Shown here in pieces: positions 1-6,765 of a stretch of 27,689 nucleotides of DNA. Each line of letters begins with the position of its first letter. Within the stretch, counting starts at the first letter, position 1. The position numbers and the translations under genes are program-made. Origin of the DNA: a virus; IMG/VR virus record IMGVR_UViG_3300045993_000485, positions 1 through 27,689 of that record, one strand, 5' to 3'. The notes beneath the pieces are model-generated. The model saw only the letters and a list, made by a program, of their open reading frames with translations. It searched no databases and was not told the DNA's origin.

Positions 1-882
1 TTTGCGTTCAGCGATATTTTCTTCCAAAGAGAATTCACGAAGACCTAAACTCTTAATCATCTCCTCACGAAGTGCTTGTGCATCAGAATAACCAATTTCA
101 GTATCGATAATACATCTCACCCTGCATTTAGGAGGAAAGTCAATCTTACCTGCTAATACATCGGATAATTTTACTTTACGATATTTAGGGCAATCACCCC
201 AATCAGTAAAGGATACATCATTTTCTTCCGTATCTAATAACGCCATACCTCGAGCATCATCCCATGCATCACCATAGTTTGTTGGGAAAGTATTGCCGAT
301 GTAGATAACGTTATCTTGCATTTGACGTTTGTGATAGTGACCTGAGAATAAGTATTTTGGTATGGTGAAGAGTTCATGATCTGGACCATGATCCATTCTT
401 CTATCTGTTCCTGTCACGACAAAGTTTCTGAACTCAAAGTGACCAAATACATAATCAGGTTTTTCCTTTTCAATCTTTGCTGCAGCAGCGGGATATTCAT
501 TCTTAAACAAATATGGGAAGAACATTAACTTATCAACGCTTATCGGTTCATTCACTAAAACGATATTCTTAAACTTCGAATAGTGATACGTTGAAAACTG
601 ATGTCTATTTTCCCTGTGGAACAAATCGTGGTTACCAATACAGAAATAGATCGGGATATCCAATTCATCCAATGATGAAAGTCCATCTAATGATGCATTG
701 AGTGTGCCAACGTTGATCGCATTTCTATTTTCAAACCAATCGCCCATGAAAGAAATTGCTTCACATTTTTCAGCAATGACATGCTTCTTGAACCACTCGA
801 TATAATCTTTACAGTCTTGGTTGTGAGCATTGGAATTATTCTTAGCGCCCCAGTGAATGTCTGTGAACATTGCTATTTTCAT
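1..882 (-). CDS. 47: gp47-like (SbcD/Mre11-type) recombination nuclease subunit, 3' end cut by window
   Basis: This is the nuclease subunit that in T4 pairs with the gp46 ATPase to resect DNA ends for recombination-dependent replication. The frame is open for 294 codons from the ATG at 882 to the window edge, so the C-terminus is missing. The calcineurin-type metallophosphoesterase motifs appear in order: D8-I-H10, G47-D48 in GDWFENR, G83-N-H-D86, G147-H148, and G181-H-Y-H184. These residues bind the two catalytic metals. The start is preceded by GTAAGGAGC, a good Shine-Dalgarno sequence that overlaps the stop codon of the sigma gene upstream, with 11 bases between the genes. It is the third gene of the leftward unit after the homing endonuclease and late sigma factor. 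The family call is firm. The gp47 assignment rests on motifs plus linkage to gp55, and a gp46 partner should lie beyond the window. Confidence 0.9.
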   Translation of the reverse strand, partial: MKIAMFTDIHWGAKNNSNAHNQDCKDYIEWFKKHVIAEKCEAISFMGDWFENRNAINVGTLNASLDGLSSLDELDIPIYFCIGNHDLFHRENRHQFSTYHYSKFKNIVLVNEPISVDKLMFFPYLFKNEYPAAAAKIEKEKPDYVFGHFEFRNFVVTGTDRRMDHGPDHELFTIPKYLFSGHYHKRQMQDNVIYIGNTFPTNYGDAWDDARGMALLDTEENDVSFTDWGDCPKYRKVKLSDVLAGKIDFPPKCRVRCIIDTEIGYSDAQALREEMIKSLGLREFSLEENIAERK

Positions 883-893
883 ATCAATGCTCC

Positions 894-1637
894 TTACTTC
901 GCTGCTTTTGTAGATTTCTTAGCGACCTTAACTGGCGCTACGACTTCTTTCTTTTCTCGTGGTTTTCTTGGTTTTGGTTCTGGCTTAGGCTTCATCGTAA
1001 TGTTGCCATCAGCATCTATCTCGATATCCTTTGGACCGTATCTGGTAACTGCACCAGGCATACGATGTTGATAACGATATTTTGCTTCCTTTGGAGTCTT
1101 AGGAATAATTTCAGTAGCATCAACTGCCTTGGAAATTGTTTCATCGAGGTCTGCTAAATCATCTTCATCCATTTCTGGAAGAATAAATTCGTCAGAGTCT
1201 TTTACTTCGAAGTTGATTTCACCAGATTCTGTATCAAGGAAGTTGAAACTTGGGTTTGATCCAGCATCTATTAGCAGGGCATCACGAATGTTGCGGTGCT
1301 TCTTTTCATCAGCAAGATACTGAAGAAAGGAATTATGAATACCAGTGGTGTAATACGAGAAGGGGTTGTTTGACTTCTCAGGATTGAACTTGAGCGCATT
1401 GTTGCAGAGATTCATTACTGCAGCAGACACCATGTCTTCCCTAAACGAATAACCTATGAAGTTTGCTTTACGCGAATAGCGTTCGGCAATCATCTGAATC
1501 ATTCGTATCAATTTATCAGTTACTTTACCGAGAGCTTTTGCTTCGATAACTGCTGGGAGCAAAACGCTGTTTGTTACATAATGACCAACTGTGGACGTTG
1601 ATTTTTCTCTTTTTTGTTTTGGTTTTTTGATAATCAT
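894..1637 (-). CDS. 55: Late-transcription sigma factor, T4 gp55-like
   Basis: This small sigma-70-related factor directs host RNA polymerase to late promoters. It has 247 residues against 185 in T4. The region at residues 40-120 resembles sigma region 2 of gp55: a helical stretch around IRMIQMIAERYSRKANFIGYS, an acidic M-x-S/A-A stretch, then FNPEKSNNPFSYYTTGIHNSFLQ. The later HRMPGAV (191-197) matches the position of the TYRTPGAEK stretch of T4 gp55. The C-terminus differs. Instead of the T4 acidic/hydrophobic tail that binds the sliding clamp, residues 215-247 are rich in Lys and Pro. A clamp-motif-like NPSFNFLD lies internally at 128-135. The ATG overlaps the endonuclease stop as ATGA, and AAGGGAG lies 10 bases upstream of it. 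Five ATAAATA promoters in the window are its likely targets. Confidence 0.85.
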   Translation of the reverse strand: MIIKKPKQKREKSTSTVGHYVTNSVLLPAVIEAKALGKVTDKLIRMIQMIAERYSRKANFIGYSFREDMVSAAVMNLCNNALKFNPEKSNNPFSYYTTGIHNSFLQYLADEKKHRNIRDALLIDAGSNPSFNFLDTESGEINFEVKDSDEFILPEMDEDDLADLDETISKAVDATEIIPKTPKEAKYRYQHRMPGAVTRYGPKDIEIDADGNITMKPKPEPKPRKPREKKEVVAPVKVAKKSTKAAK

Positions 1638-2263
1638 TGTGCTTGCGCTCCCTTGTTTATTTTTCTTGCTTTTATAGTGGCACTAATTTTAGCCTTAGTT
1701 GATTCTGGAAGTGTTCGTCCAGTTTGCCAAGCACTCATTTTCGCTCTTGTTTCAGGTGAATGTTTTCTCCCAGTTAACCAATCAACTATTTTCTGTTTAG
1801 ATTCAGGGGTGTGTTTTTTTCGTGGAATTCCTCGCTGGGAATCTCCTATCAATTTCTTTTGTTTTTCTGTTTGTGGACCTAATTGCTGTCCTCGATGTTC
1901 ATTTCCAATTTCTTCTCTTCTCTTCTCAGATGGTGAAATTCCAAGTGTGCTGAATTTCATTTCACCATTTTCTCTATTAACATAGTGGTGATTTAAACAT
2001 AGCGGATTTTTTATATTTTCTTTAATTAGATCTTGTTCGTCCCAAAATGCAAGATCTCTATCCTCATAAATTTTTATTACTTCGGGGGTGAATGATTCAA
2101 CCCCATCGCTGTTGATGATATCGGCAATATATTTGCTTGATGTGAAATATCTAACCCACAGATCTTGTTCAGATGGGATTTTTTGATTTGTTGGTGTTCG
2201 AGATCCGAAATAGAATTTACCAGATCTATGAGTTATTTTATAAACGTATGCTTTTTTAATCAA
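1634..2263 (-). CDS. Free-standing GIY-YIG homing endonuclease with NUMOD3-like repeats
   Basis: This is a probable homing endonuclease that cuts a related phage genome so that its own gene is copied into the break. Numbered from the TTG at 2263 (209 residues), the GIY-YIG core reads YVY (6-8) and FYFGSR (17-22), giving the catalytic Tyr and Arg. A Glu near 76 in FWDEQDLI and an Asn near 91 in CLNHHY follow, as expected for the family. Residues about 145-195 hold three copies of a G-x(4)-K-H-S/T-P-E-S/T pattern typical of NUMOD3 DNA-binding repeats. The TTG at 2263 is preferred because GGAGAA lies 6 bases upstream. The longer frame from TTG 2287 has no Shine-Dalgarno and would begin about 8 bases from the predicted transcript start. 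It is the first gene of the unit and overlaps the sigma gene as ATGA. Confidence 0.85.
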   Translation of the reverse strand: MIKKAYVYKITHRSGKFYFGSRTPTNQKIPSEQDLWVRYFTSSKYIADIINSDGVESFTPEVIKIYEDRDLAFWDEQDLIKENIKNPLCLNHHYVNRENGEMKFSTLGISPSEKRREEIGNEHRGQQLGPQTEKQKKLIGDSQRGIPRKKHTPESKQKIVDWLTGRKHSPETRAKMSAWQTGRTLPESTKAKISATIKARKINKGAQAQ

Positions 2264-2270
2264 ACTAAGT

Positions 2271-2293
2271 TCTCCATATGATAACAACGGAGA
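2271..2293 (-). promoter_or_regulatory. Possible 5'-end hairpin covering the endonuclease ribosome binding site
   Basis: On the minus strand TCTCC (2293-2289) can pair with GGAGA (2275-2271) across a 13-base loop. GGAGAA is the proposed Shine-Dalgarno for the TTG start at 2263. The upstream arm would be the very 5' end of the transcript from the sigma70 promoter, so the pairing is available only if initiation is at or before about 2293. Five base pairs is weak, so this is a suggestion. Confidence 0.3.
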
Positions 2294-2301
2294 TTAAAGT
2301 A

Positions 2302-2330
2302 ATTATAAACTATTTGAATCATTTTGTAAA
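2302..2330 (-). promoter_or_regulatory. Host sigma70-type promoter for the endonuclease-sigma-nuclease unit
   Basis: Read on the minus strand, TTTACA (2330-2325) and TATAAT (2307-2302) are separated by exactly 17 bases. This is a perfect -10 and a one-mismatch -35. Transcription should start near 2295 and run left into the homing endonuclease, late sigma factor and gp47-like gene. It would make the late sigma factor with unmodified host polymerase, before late transcription begins. Confidence 0.8.
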
Positions 2331-2358
2331 CTGCACAATAAAACAAAAGGCGCTGATT

Positions 2359-2366
2359 AATAAATA
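2359..2366 (+). promoter_or_regulatory. Late promoter 1 (AATAAATA)
   Basis: AATAAATA is one mismatch from the T4 late consensus TATAAATA and lies 36 bases before the nucleotidyltransferase start. It heads the first rightward unit (nucleotidyltransferase to gp5). It sits about 60 bases from the divergent sigma70 promoter that makes the late sigma factor. Confidence 0.65.
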
Positions 2367-2402
2367 CCTTATCAATCACCAGCAAATTCGGCAGGACAAT
2401 AC

Positions 2403-3113
2403 ATGAATAACATTGACACAGAACTCGAACTAAGTGCGCTATTCGAAGACATTTCGCCTATGGGTAGCAAGAAAGTTGCAGTTGTCCTGGGCAGGTTTAA
2501 CCCACCAACCAAAGGCCATTACGCAGTTATCAATCAGGTTAAAAAATTCATTCGAGACAATCCTAAATTAGGACTAGATGTTTCACCTGTTGTAGTTATT
2601 ATTGGTGGCAGCAAGTCAGATGCGGATAAGAAACGCAATCCTCTCACGGTAGATGAAAGATCATCCTTCATGAAAGGATCAGGTAATGCTAATGGTGTTG
2701 TATTCAGACAGGCTGTCAATGCTTTTGCTGCTCTTGCAGACCTAAGAGATGCAGGATTAGAACCTATTGCTGTTGCTGCAGGAACAGATCGCATTGATGA
2801 GTATATTAAAATTCTCGATAAGAACTTCAAGACACCTGATGGTGGTGAAATCAAACACCACAAAATACATCTCGTGCGGAATAATGATGCTGTCCTCACT
2901 AAGAAGGATGACAAAGCGAAGGCAATGGATTCAGCTCTTGCTTCAATGAAAGACGGAGATGATCTATCTACAGATCTGGTTTCTGGTTCTCTCGCGAGAC
3001 GAGCAGTAGAACTAGGATATGAAAAGGAATTTGCAGAAATCGTAGGATTAGAATCCAAACCTGCAATAGCAAAAAAGATGTTCGCTAAAATAGCAGCATC
3101 ACTTAAGGAATAA
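2403..3113 (+). CDS. HIGH-motif nucleotidyltransferase (NadM/NMNAT-like)
   Basis: This is an adenylyl- or cytidylyltransferase-fold enzyme, probably transferring a nucleotide to a phosphorylated substrate such as NMN. The substrate cannot be read from the sequence. The 236 residues carry GRFNPPTKGH (30-39), the (T/H)xGH nucleotide-binding signature. They also carry RNPLTVDER (78-86), as in NadM-like enzymes, AGTDR (126-130), and SGSLARR (194-200) in the place of the usual ISSTxIR motif. Residues 1-20 precede the fold, and M20 is an alternative start. AGGA lies 6 bases before the chosen ATG. The gene is the first in a late unit followed two bases later by the tube-cap gene, which is an odd place for a metabolic enzyme. 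A virion-associated or late-infection role is inferred from position only. Confidence 0.8.
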   Translation: MNNIDTELELSALFEDISPMGSKKVAVVLGRFNPPTKGHYAVINQVKKFIRDNPKLGLDVSPVVVIIGGSKSDADKKRNPLTVDERSSFMKGSGNANGVVFRQAVNAFAALADLRDAGLEPIAVAAGTDRIDEYIKILDKNFKTPDGGEIKHHKIHLVRNNDAVLTKKDDKAKAMDSALASMKDGDDLSTDLVSGSLARRAVELGYEKEFAEIVGLESKPAIAKKMFAKIAASLKE

Positions 3114-3115
3114 TT

Positions 3116-4300
3116 ATGCCATCAGGTGATTCAGAAGCCCCAGTATCGTCGCCAAGTCCAATATCTCTTCCCAAGACATTTGCTGCTGCAGTATCAAGTG
3201 CAGCAACAAAATCAAAAGAAGCGCTTAATAAACTTGTGGGTGGTGGACAACTCGCTGGCTTCCAAAGTTTAATTAAGGGCGTTAATTTAACGCCAAATAC
3301 TCTAACCGGACAAACACTTCTGTCAGATGCTTCGACTGGGGCACCAATAGGAACTGTTGGAATCCCAGTTGCACAAGATCGTCAAGTAGTTGAAAATGAT
3401 ACTGATAGAACAATCGGACTTAAGGTAATGATTTCACAGCAGCCAGCATTAAGTGATAGTTCATATCCACTAATTATATTTGATGTTACCCCAACGATAG
3501 CAGAATCTCGTTCAATCAACTATAATGCTTTTGATCCTCTACATGCTCCAGGTGAAATCCTAAAATACAAAAACACTGCAAGTAGAACATGGAATATTTC
3601 TGCAAAATTAGTATCAAGGACTATTGAAGAGGCAACAAAAAATTTAGATAATTTGAATTTGATTAGATCATGGGCAATGCCATTCTATGGAACAGGAACT
3701 GCTGCTTATGCTGGGGAAAGACTAGGTGCTCCTCCTCCTATTTTAACTCTCCAAGCATACGGGGAAAATATGGTAGGCCCGGTAAAATGCGTCATGGATA
3801 GTTATAACTGGACATACCCGAATGATATTGATTATATCCAGGCGAATACCGTAGATGCAGGTGGGTCAACTGTAAAAGTTCCATTCCCAGTCATCATCGA
3901 TATAACAATAAGTTTAAAAGAAACATGGTCTCCAGCAGAACTTAGTGCTTTTGATTTGAACAAATATAGATCAGGTGATATGACAGCTGCATATAATCCT
4001 GTTCCAAAACAAGAACCTGCATTTGCTGGCCGTGGGAGTTATGCAGGATTTGATGCAGCTACAGCAGTAGCAAATTCTAATACTTGGGGTGAGGGCGCAG
4101 GCGCCGGTCGAGGAACATATAAGGGATATGATGCACTTCAAGATATAAGATCAAATGCCGTCTCTGTGACTAAGTCCGATATTCTTGGTAGTTCACCAAT
4201 GCGAGGATTACCAAATGTTATTGCCAATCCTGTTAGGGGTGGTTCATTGCCAAATGTATTAACAACACTCGCAACTCGCGGTGGACCATTAATAAAGTAA
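3116..4300 (+). CDS. Probable baseplate tail-tube cap/initiator, gp48/gp54-like
   Basis: This 394-residue protein is likely one of the baseplate proteins that cap the hub and start tail-tube assembly. T4 gp48 is 364 residues and gp54 is 320. The central part (residues 100-280) fits this type: a beta-rich segment SRTWNISAKLVSRT, a helix with MPFYG (188-192), then PPPILTLQAYGE and GPVKCVMDSYNWTYP, and finally PFPVIIDITISLKETWSP before the tail. Residues 1-60 are Ala/Ser-rich. The last 100 residues are Gly/Arg-rich, with two near-copies of GRG-S/T-Y-x-G-F/Y-DA at 305-314 and 331-340. It starts 2 bases after the nucleotidyltransferase stop, with AAGGAA overlapping that end. It lies beside gp53 and the hub. 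Which of gp48 or gp54 it matches is uncertain. Confidence 0.6.
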   Translation: MPSGDSEAPVSSPSPISLPKTFAAAVSSAATKSKEALNKLVGGGQLAGFQSLIKGVNLTPNTLTGQTLLSDASTGAPIGTVGIPVAQDRQVVENDTDRTIGLKVMISQQPALSDSSYPLIIFDVTPTIAESRSINYNAFDPLHAPGEILKYKNTASRTWNISAKLVSRTIEEATKNLDNLNLIRSWAMPFYGTGTAAYAGERLGAPPPILTLQAYGENMVGPVKCVMDSYNWTYPNDIDYIQANTVDAGGSTVKVPFPVIIDITISLKETWSPAELSAFDLNKYRSGDMTAAYNPVPKQEPAFAGRGSYAGFDAATAVANSNTWGEGAGAGRGTYKGYDALQDIRSNAVSVTKSDILGSSPMRGLPNVIANPVRGGSLPNVLTTLATRGGPLIK

Positions 4301-4310
4301 AGGAAAGATA

Positions 4311-4685
4311 ATGGCAAATGCTGATAGTCTCCAGAATAAATACTCTCGTTACGTAGCAGGTGGAACCACTGAGGTTGCAGATGGAAAGATTGAATGGTGG
4401 GAAAGATCTATTTTTCCTTCTAGCAATACGGATATTTCATATACGGTGGAAAAATTCTATGTTGGTAGAATGGACCTGATAGCAAATGTATTCTATAATG
4501 AACCTCGCTATTGGTGGGTTATTGCTCAATACAATAATATTCTTGATCCATTCTCAGAAATTACCGAAGGCAGAATTTTACTTATCCCAACTAAAGATAG
4601 ATTATCTCTAATGCTTGGAACAAAACTTGGTGGTACCGATTCTTTACGTCAGCCAATTAACACAATTTCACCTGTAGTAATATAA
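4311..4685 (+). CDS. 53: Baseplate wedge subunit gp53-like
   Basis: In T4, gp53 joins the six wedges around the hub. This copy has 124 residues against 196 in T4, so it keeps mainly the core. That core is LysM-like: residues 44-93 run YTVEKFYVGRMDLIANVFYN, then RYWWVIAQYNNILDPF, then EGRILLIP. This matches the T4 pattern of a small domain with a WW(V/F) centre and an FLP-type strand. An RBS (AGGAA) sits 6 bases before the ATG, and 10 bases separate it from the tube-cap gene. The family call is strong. The shortened C-terminus ends in ISPVVI. Confidence 0.88.
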   Translation: MANADSLQNKYSRYVAGGTTEVADGKIEWWERSIFPSSNTDISYTVEKFYVGRMDLIANVFYNEPRYWWVIAQYNNILDPFSEITEGRILLIPTKDRLSLMLGTKLGGTDSLRQPINTISPVVI

Positions 4686-4692
4686 AATATAT

Positions 4693-6765
4693 ATGGCACA
4701 ACTCGGAAACAATTATCCTAATCCTTTGGATAATTTTAGAACTTATTCTTATCATTTTATAATGACTGCTGCTTCTACTACAGAGGCTTTCGGCAAGATG
4801 ATAGGAAACGATAATGGATCATCCCCACTACTAGCAGCAATAAATGATGTTGGGCTTGGTGACAAGATTAACCTCGGCCCTAATACCGAAGCATTTTTAA
4901 TTTTAGATACCAGAAGATTTGCACAATATACCATAACTGATATTGAGATGCAGCACATCTATGGAACTGGTAAAGTGAATAATCCGACCGTTCCCGCAGG
5001 AACAATGAAGATCAAAATGCTAGATACTACGGGTCTAACATTTTTTAACTTCATGATGGATTTGATGCGCAATAAATTGCAGACATCTAGAGCATCGGCA
5101 TTCTTTTTACTTGCAATCGTATTCGTTGGTCATAAAGATGATGGCACAACTGAAACGATTTCTACATGTTATATTCCATTAACGTTGTTGTTGATGTCAT
5201 TTGAGTTTACCAGCTCTGGTTCGACGTATGATATGGAATTTATGGAACTAGAAGGTGCCCCTCAGGCGGGATCTTCTATGAAGCAAATCGCCAATCTCGG
5301 TAATGTAAGTTCCGCGACAACTAGTAAACGTGCAAAGACTATTGGCGGGTTAATGGACTCTTTAGAGGACCAGCTTAATACGAAATCTTTAGAGCACTTT
5401 GCAAAATATCATAATGCTGCAACGGCAAAGGCTGGAAATTCTTTAGTGCCCGGTAAGTTAGTTCAATATATGATTACTGTCCCGGAATTATGGAGACAGA
5501 TGGATGCAAATTTGGCTGCCTCAGATGGTTATTCTGAAATAAAATTTGCTAGTGCTGGTAAACCGGCTCGATCACAATCATCCCCAAGTGGAAAAGATAG
5601 GCAAGTATCATTTAGCCCTACTAGTAGTATAACTGATGCCATTAAATCTATCCTTGAATCTTCAAAAGCATTTATGGATTTATCCAGTGTAGAGAAAAGA
5701 AAATTGGGTCAGGCAATTGCATTCAAAACAGTTACAAATATAACCTCTGATAATTCTACATATGTGATTCACTTTGACATCTATCCATATAGAATGCCGA
5801 AGATGGATGATGCAAAAGATAAAGCTATTTCTGCGGGTGCACCATCAAAAGTGATGGGTGATTCAAACATTGTTAAAAATCTAATAACATATGATTATAT
5901 TTTCACCGGTAAAAATAGTCATATTAAAGATCTAAAGATAGAATTTTCACCAGAAAGCGTTGTTGCACTAGACACGAATCTTCAATTGGGCAAACAACGG
6001 TTTGCTGAAGTTGCATCAAAGGGGAATACACCCAAGGCTGTCGAATCTGCTTCTAAGGGTGCAAAGAAGACCGAAGACTTTGTTCCTAGCGTTCGTCCAG
6101 GAGATCCAGTATTTCTTCCAATGATCTCAAAAGAACAACGCAATAATAATTCTTCTCAACACGTTGAAGAACAAACCCCCGAAGCTGCCGCTGCATCTCT
6201 TAAATCAAAACAGGAATACAATCAAACATTTGCATTCCTACATTTTTTGAGTTCAATAAATTTAGACCTTGTTGTTAGAGGAAATCCCAACATCATTAAG
6301 AAATATGCAGACAGAAATGTGAGAGGCGGACAAGCGCCGCACGGTCAAATTATTACAGCCAATGATTTGAAATCAAAACTATCTGAGAATACCCGCACCA
6401 ATTTAGTTGATGCTGTTTCTAAAGGCGTTGCTTCATCAAAACAGCAATACATAAAAGAATATGTCAATCCTAGAATAGAAGCTGGAGAGAAAGCAAATTC
6501 CAGCAAAGATAATTTATTAAACGGAGTTGATATTTCAACTCTACCGGTATTTGTCAAATTAAATATCCTTGCACCAAACGTTGATTTTACTGGCGAATAT
6601 AAACCTGGCGAGCCAATGTTTACAGACAAATTTTTCTTTGATGGGGTATACCAGGTTTTAATAGTTACTACTTCATTCTCAGGCGGAGATTTCCAACATG
6701 CAATGTCTCTAATACCATATGACACATCCGGATCATATGAACAATCTGGTGATAGTAAAAAATGA
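4693..6765 (+). CDS. Putative baseplate hub protein (gp27-position)
   Basis: This 690-residue protein lies between gp53 and the gp5-like spike, where a hub protein is expected. It is far larger than T4 gp27 (391). The N-terminus NPLDNFRTYSYHFIM opens a beta-rich region that includes GTMKIKMLDTTGL and FFNFMMDLM. The C-terminal 75 residues (about 617-680) form a second beta-rich part, with PVFVKLNILAPNVDF, FFFDGVYQVL and SGGDFQHAMSLIPYD. The middle (about 470-510) is polar and probably flexible. No Shine-Dalgarno is visible before the ATG (TAAAATATAT), so translation may be coupled to gp53, which ends 7 bases upstream. Its stop overlaps the gp5-like start as ATGA, which fits hub and spike subunits made together. 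The hub role is an inference from position and general character. Confidence 0.55.
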   Translation: MAQLGNNYPNPLDNFRTYSYHFIMTAASTTEAFGKMIGNDNGSSPLLAAINDVGLGDKINLGPNTEAFLILDTRRFAQYTITDIEMQHIYGTGKVNNPTVPAGTMKIKMLDTTGLTFFNFMMDLMRNKLQTSRASAFFLLAIVFVGHKDDGTTETISTCYIPLTLLLMSFEFTSSGSTYDMEFMELEGAPQAGSSMKQIANLGNVSSATTSKRAKTIGGLMDSLEDQLNTKSLEHFAKYHNAATAKAGNSLVPGKLVQYMITVPELWRQMDANLAASDGYSEIKFASAGKPARSQSSPSGKDRQVSFSPTSSITDAIKSILESSKAFMDLSSVEKRKLGQAIAFKTVTNITSDNSTYVIHFDIYPYRMPKMDDAKDKAISAGAPSKVMGDSNIVKNLITYDYIFTGKNSHIKDLKIEFSPESVVALDTNLQLGKQRFAEVASKGNTPKAVESASKGAKKTEDFVPSVRPGDPVFLPMISKEQRNNNSSQHVEEQTPEAAAASLKSKQEYNQTFAFLHFLSSINLDLVVRGNPNIIKKYADRNVRGGQAPHGQIITANDLKSKLSENTRTNLVDAVSKGVASSKQQYIKEYVNPRIEAGEKANSSKDNLLNGVDISTLPVFVKLNILAPNVDFTGEYKPGEPMFTDKFFFDGVYQVLIVTTSFSGGDFQHAMSLIPYDTSGSYEQSGDSKK

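Noticed and set aside
1614-1985. Plus-strand open frame of 123 codons opposite the homing endonuclease.
   Set aside because: Its Phe/Cys/Ser-rich translation is a shadow of the minus-strand gene, with no promoter or RBS.
2264-2287. Eight extra N-terminal codons for the homing endonuclease from TTG at 2287.
   Set aside because: No Shine-Dalgarno precedes it and it would leave a leader of about 8 bases from the sigma70 promoter; TTG 2263 has GGAGAA in good spacing.
2534-3058. Open frame of 174 codons on the minus strand.
   Set aside because: It lies entirely opposite the nucleotidyltransferase gene, whose motifs are clear, and has no ribosome binding site or family features.
4335-4342. AATAAATA matching the late promoter motif inside gp53.
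   Set aside because: It lies in coding sequence just after the gp53 start with no gene beginning behind it; an ATAAATA match is expected by chance in AT-rich DNA.
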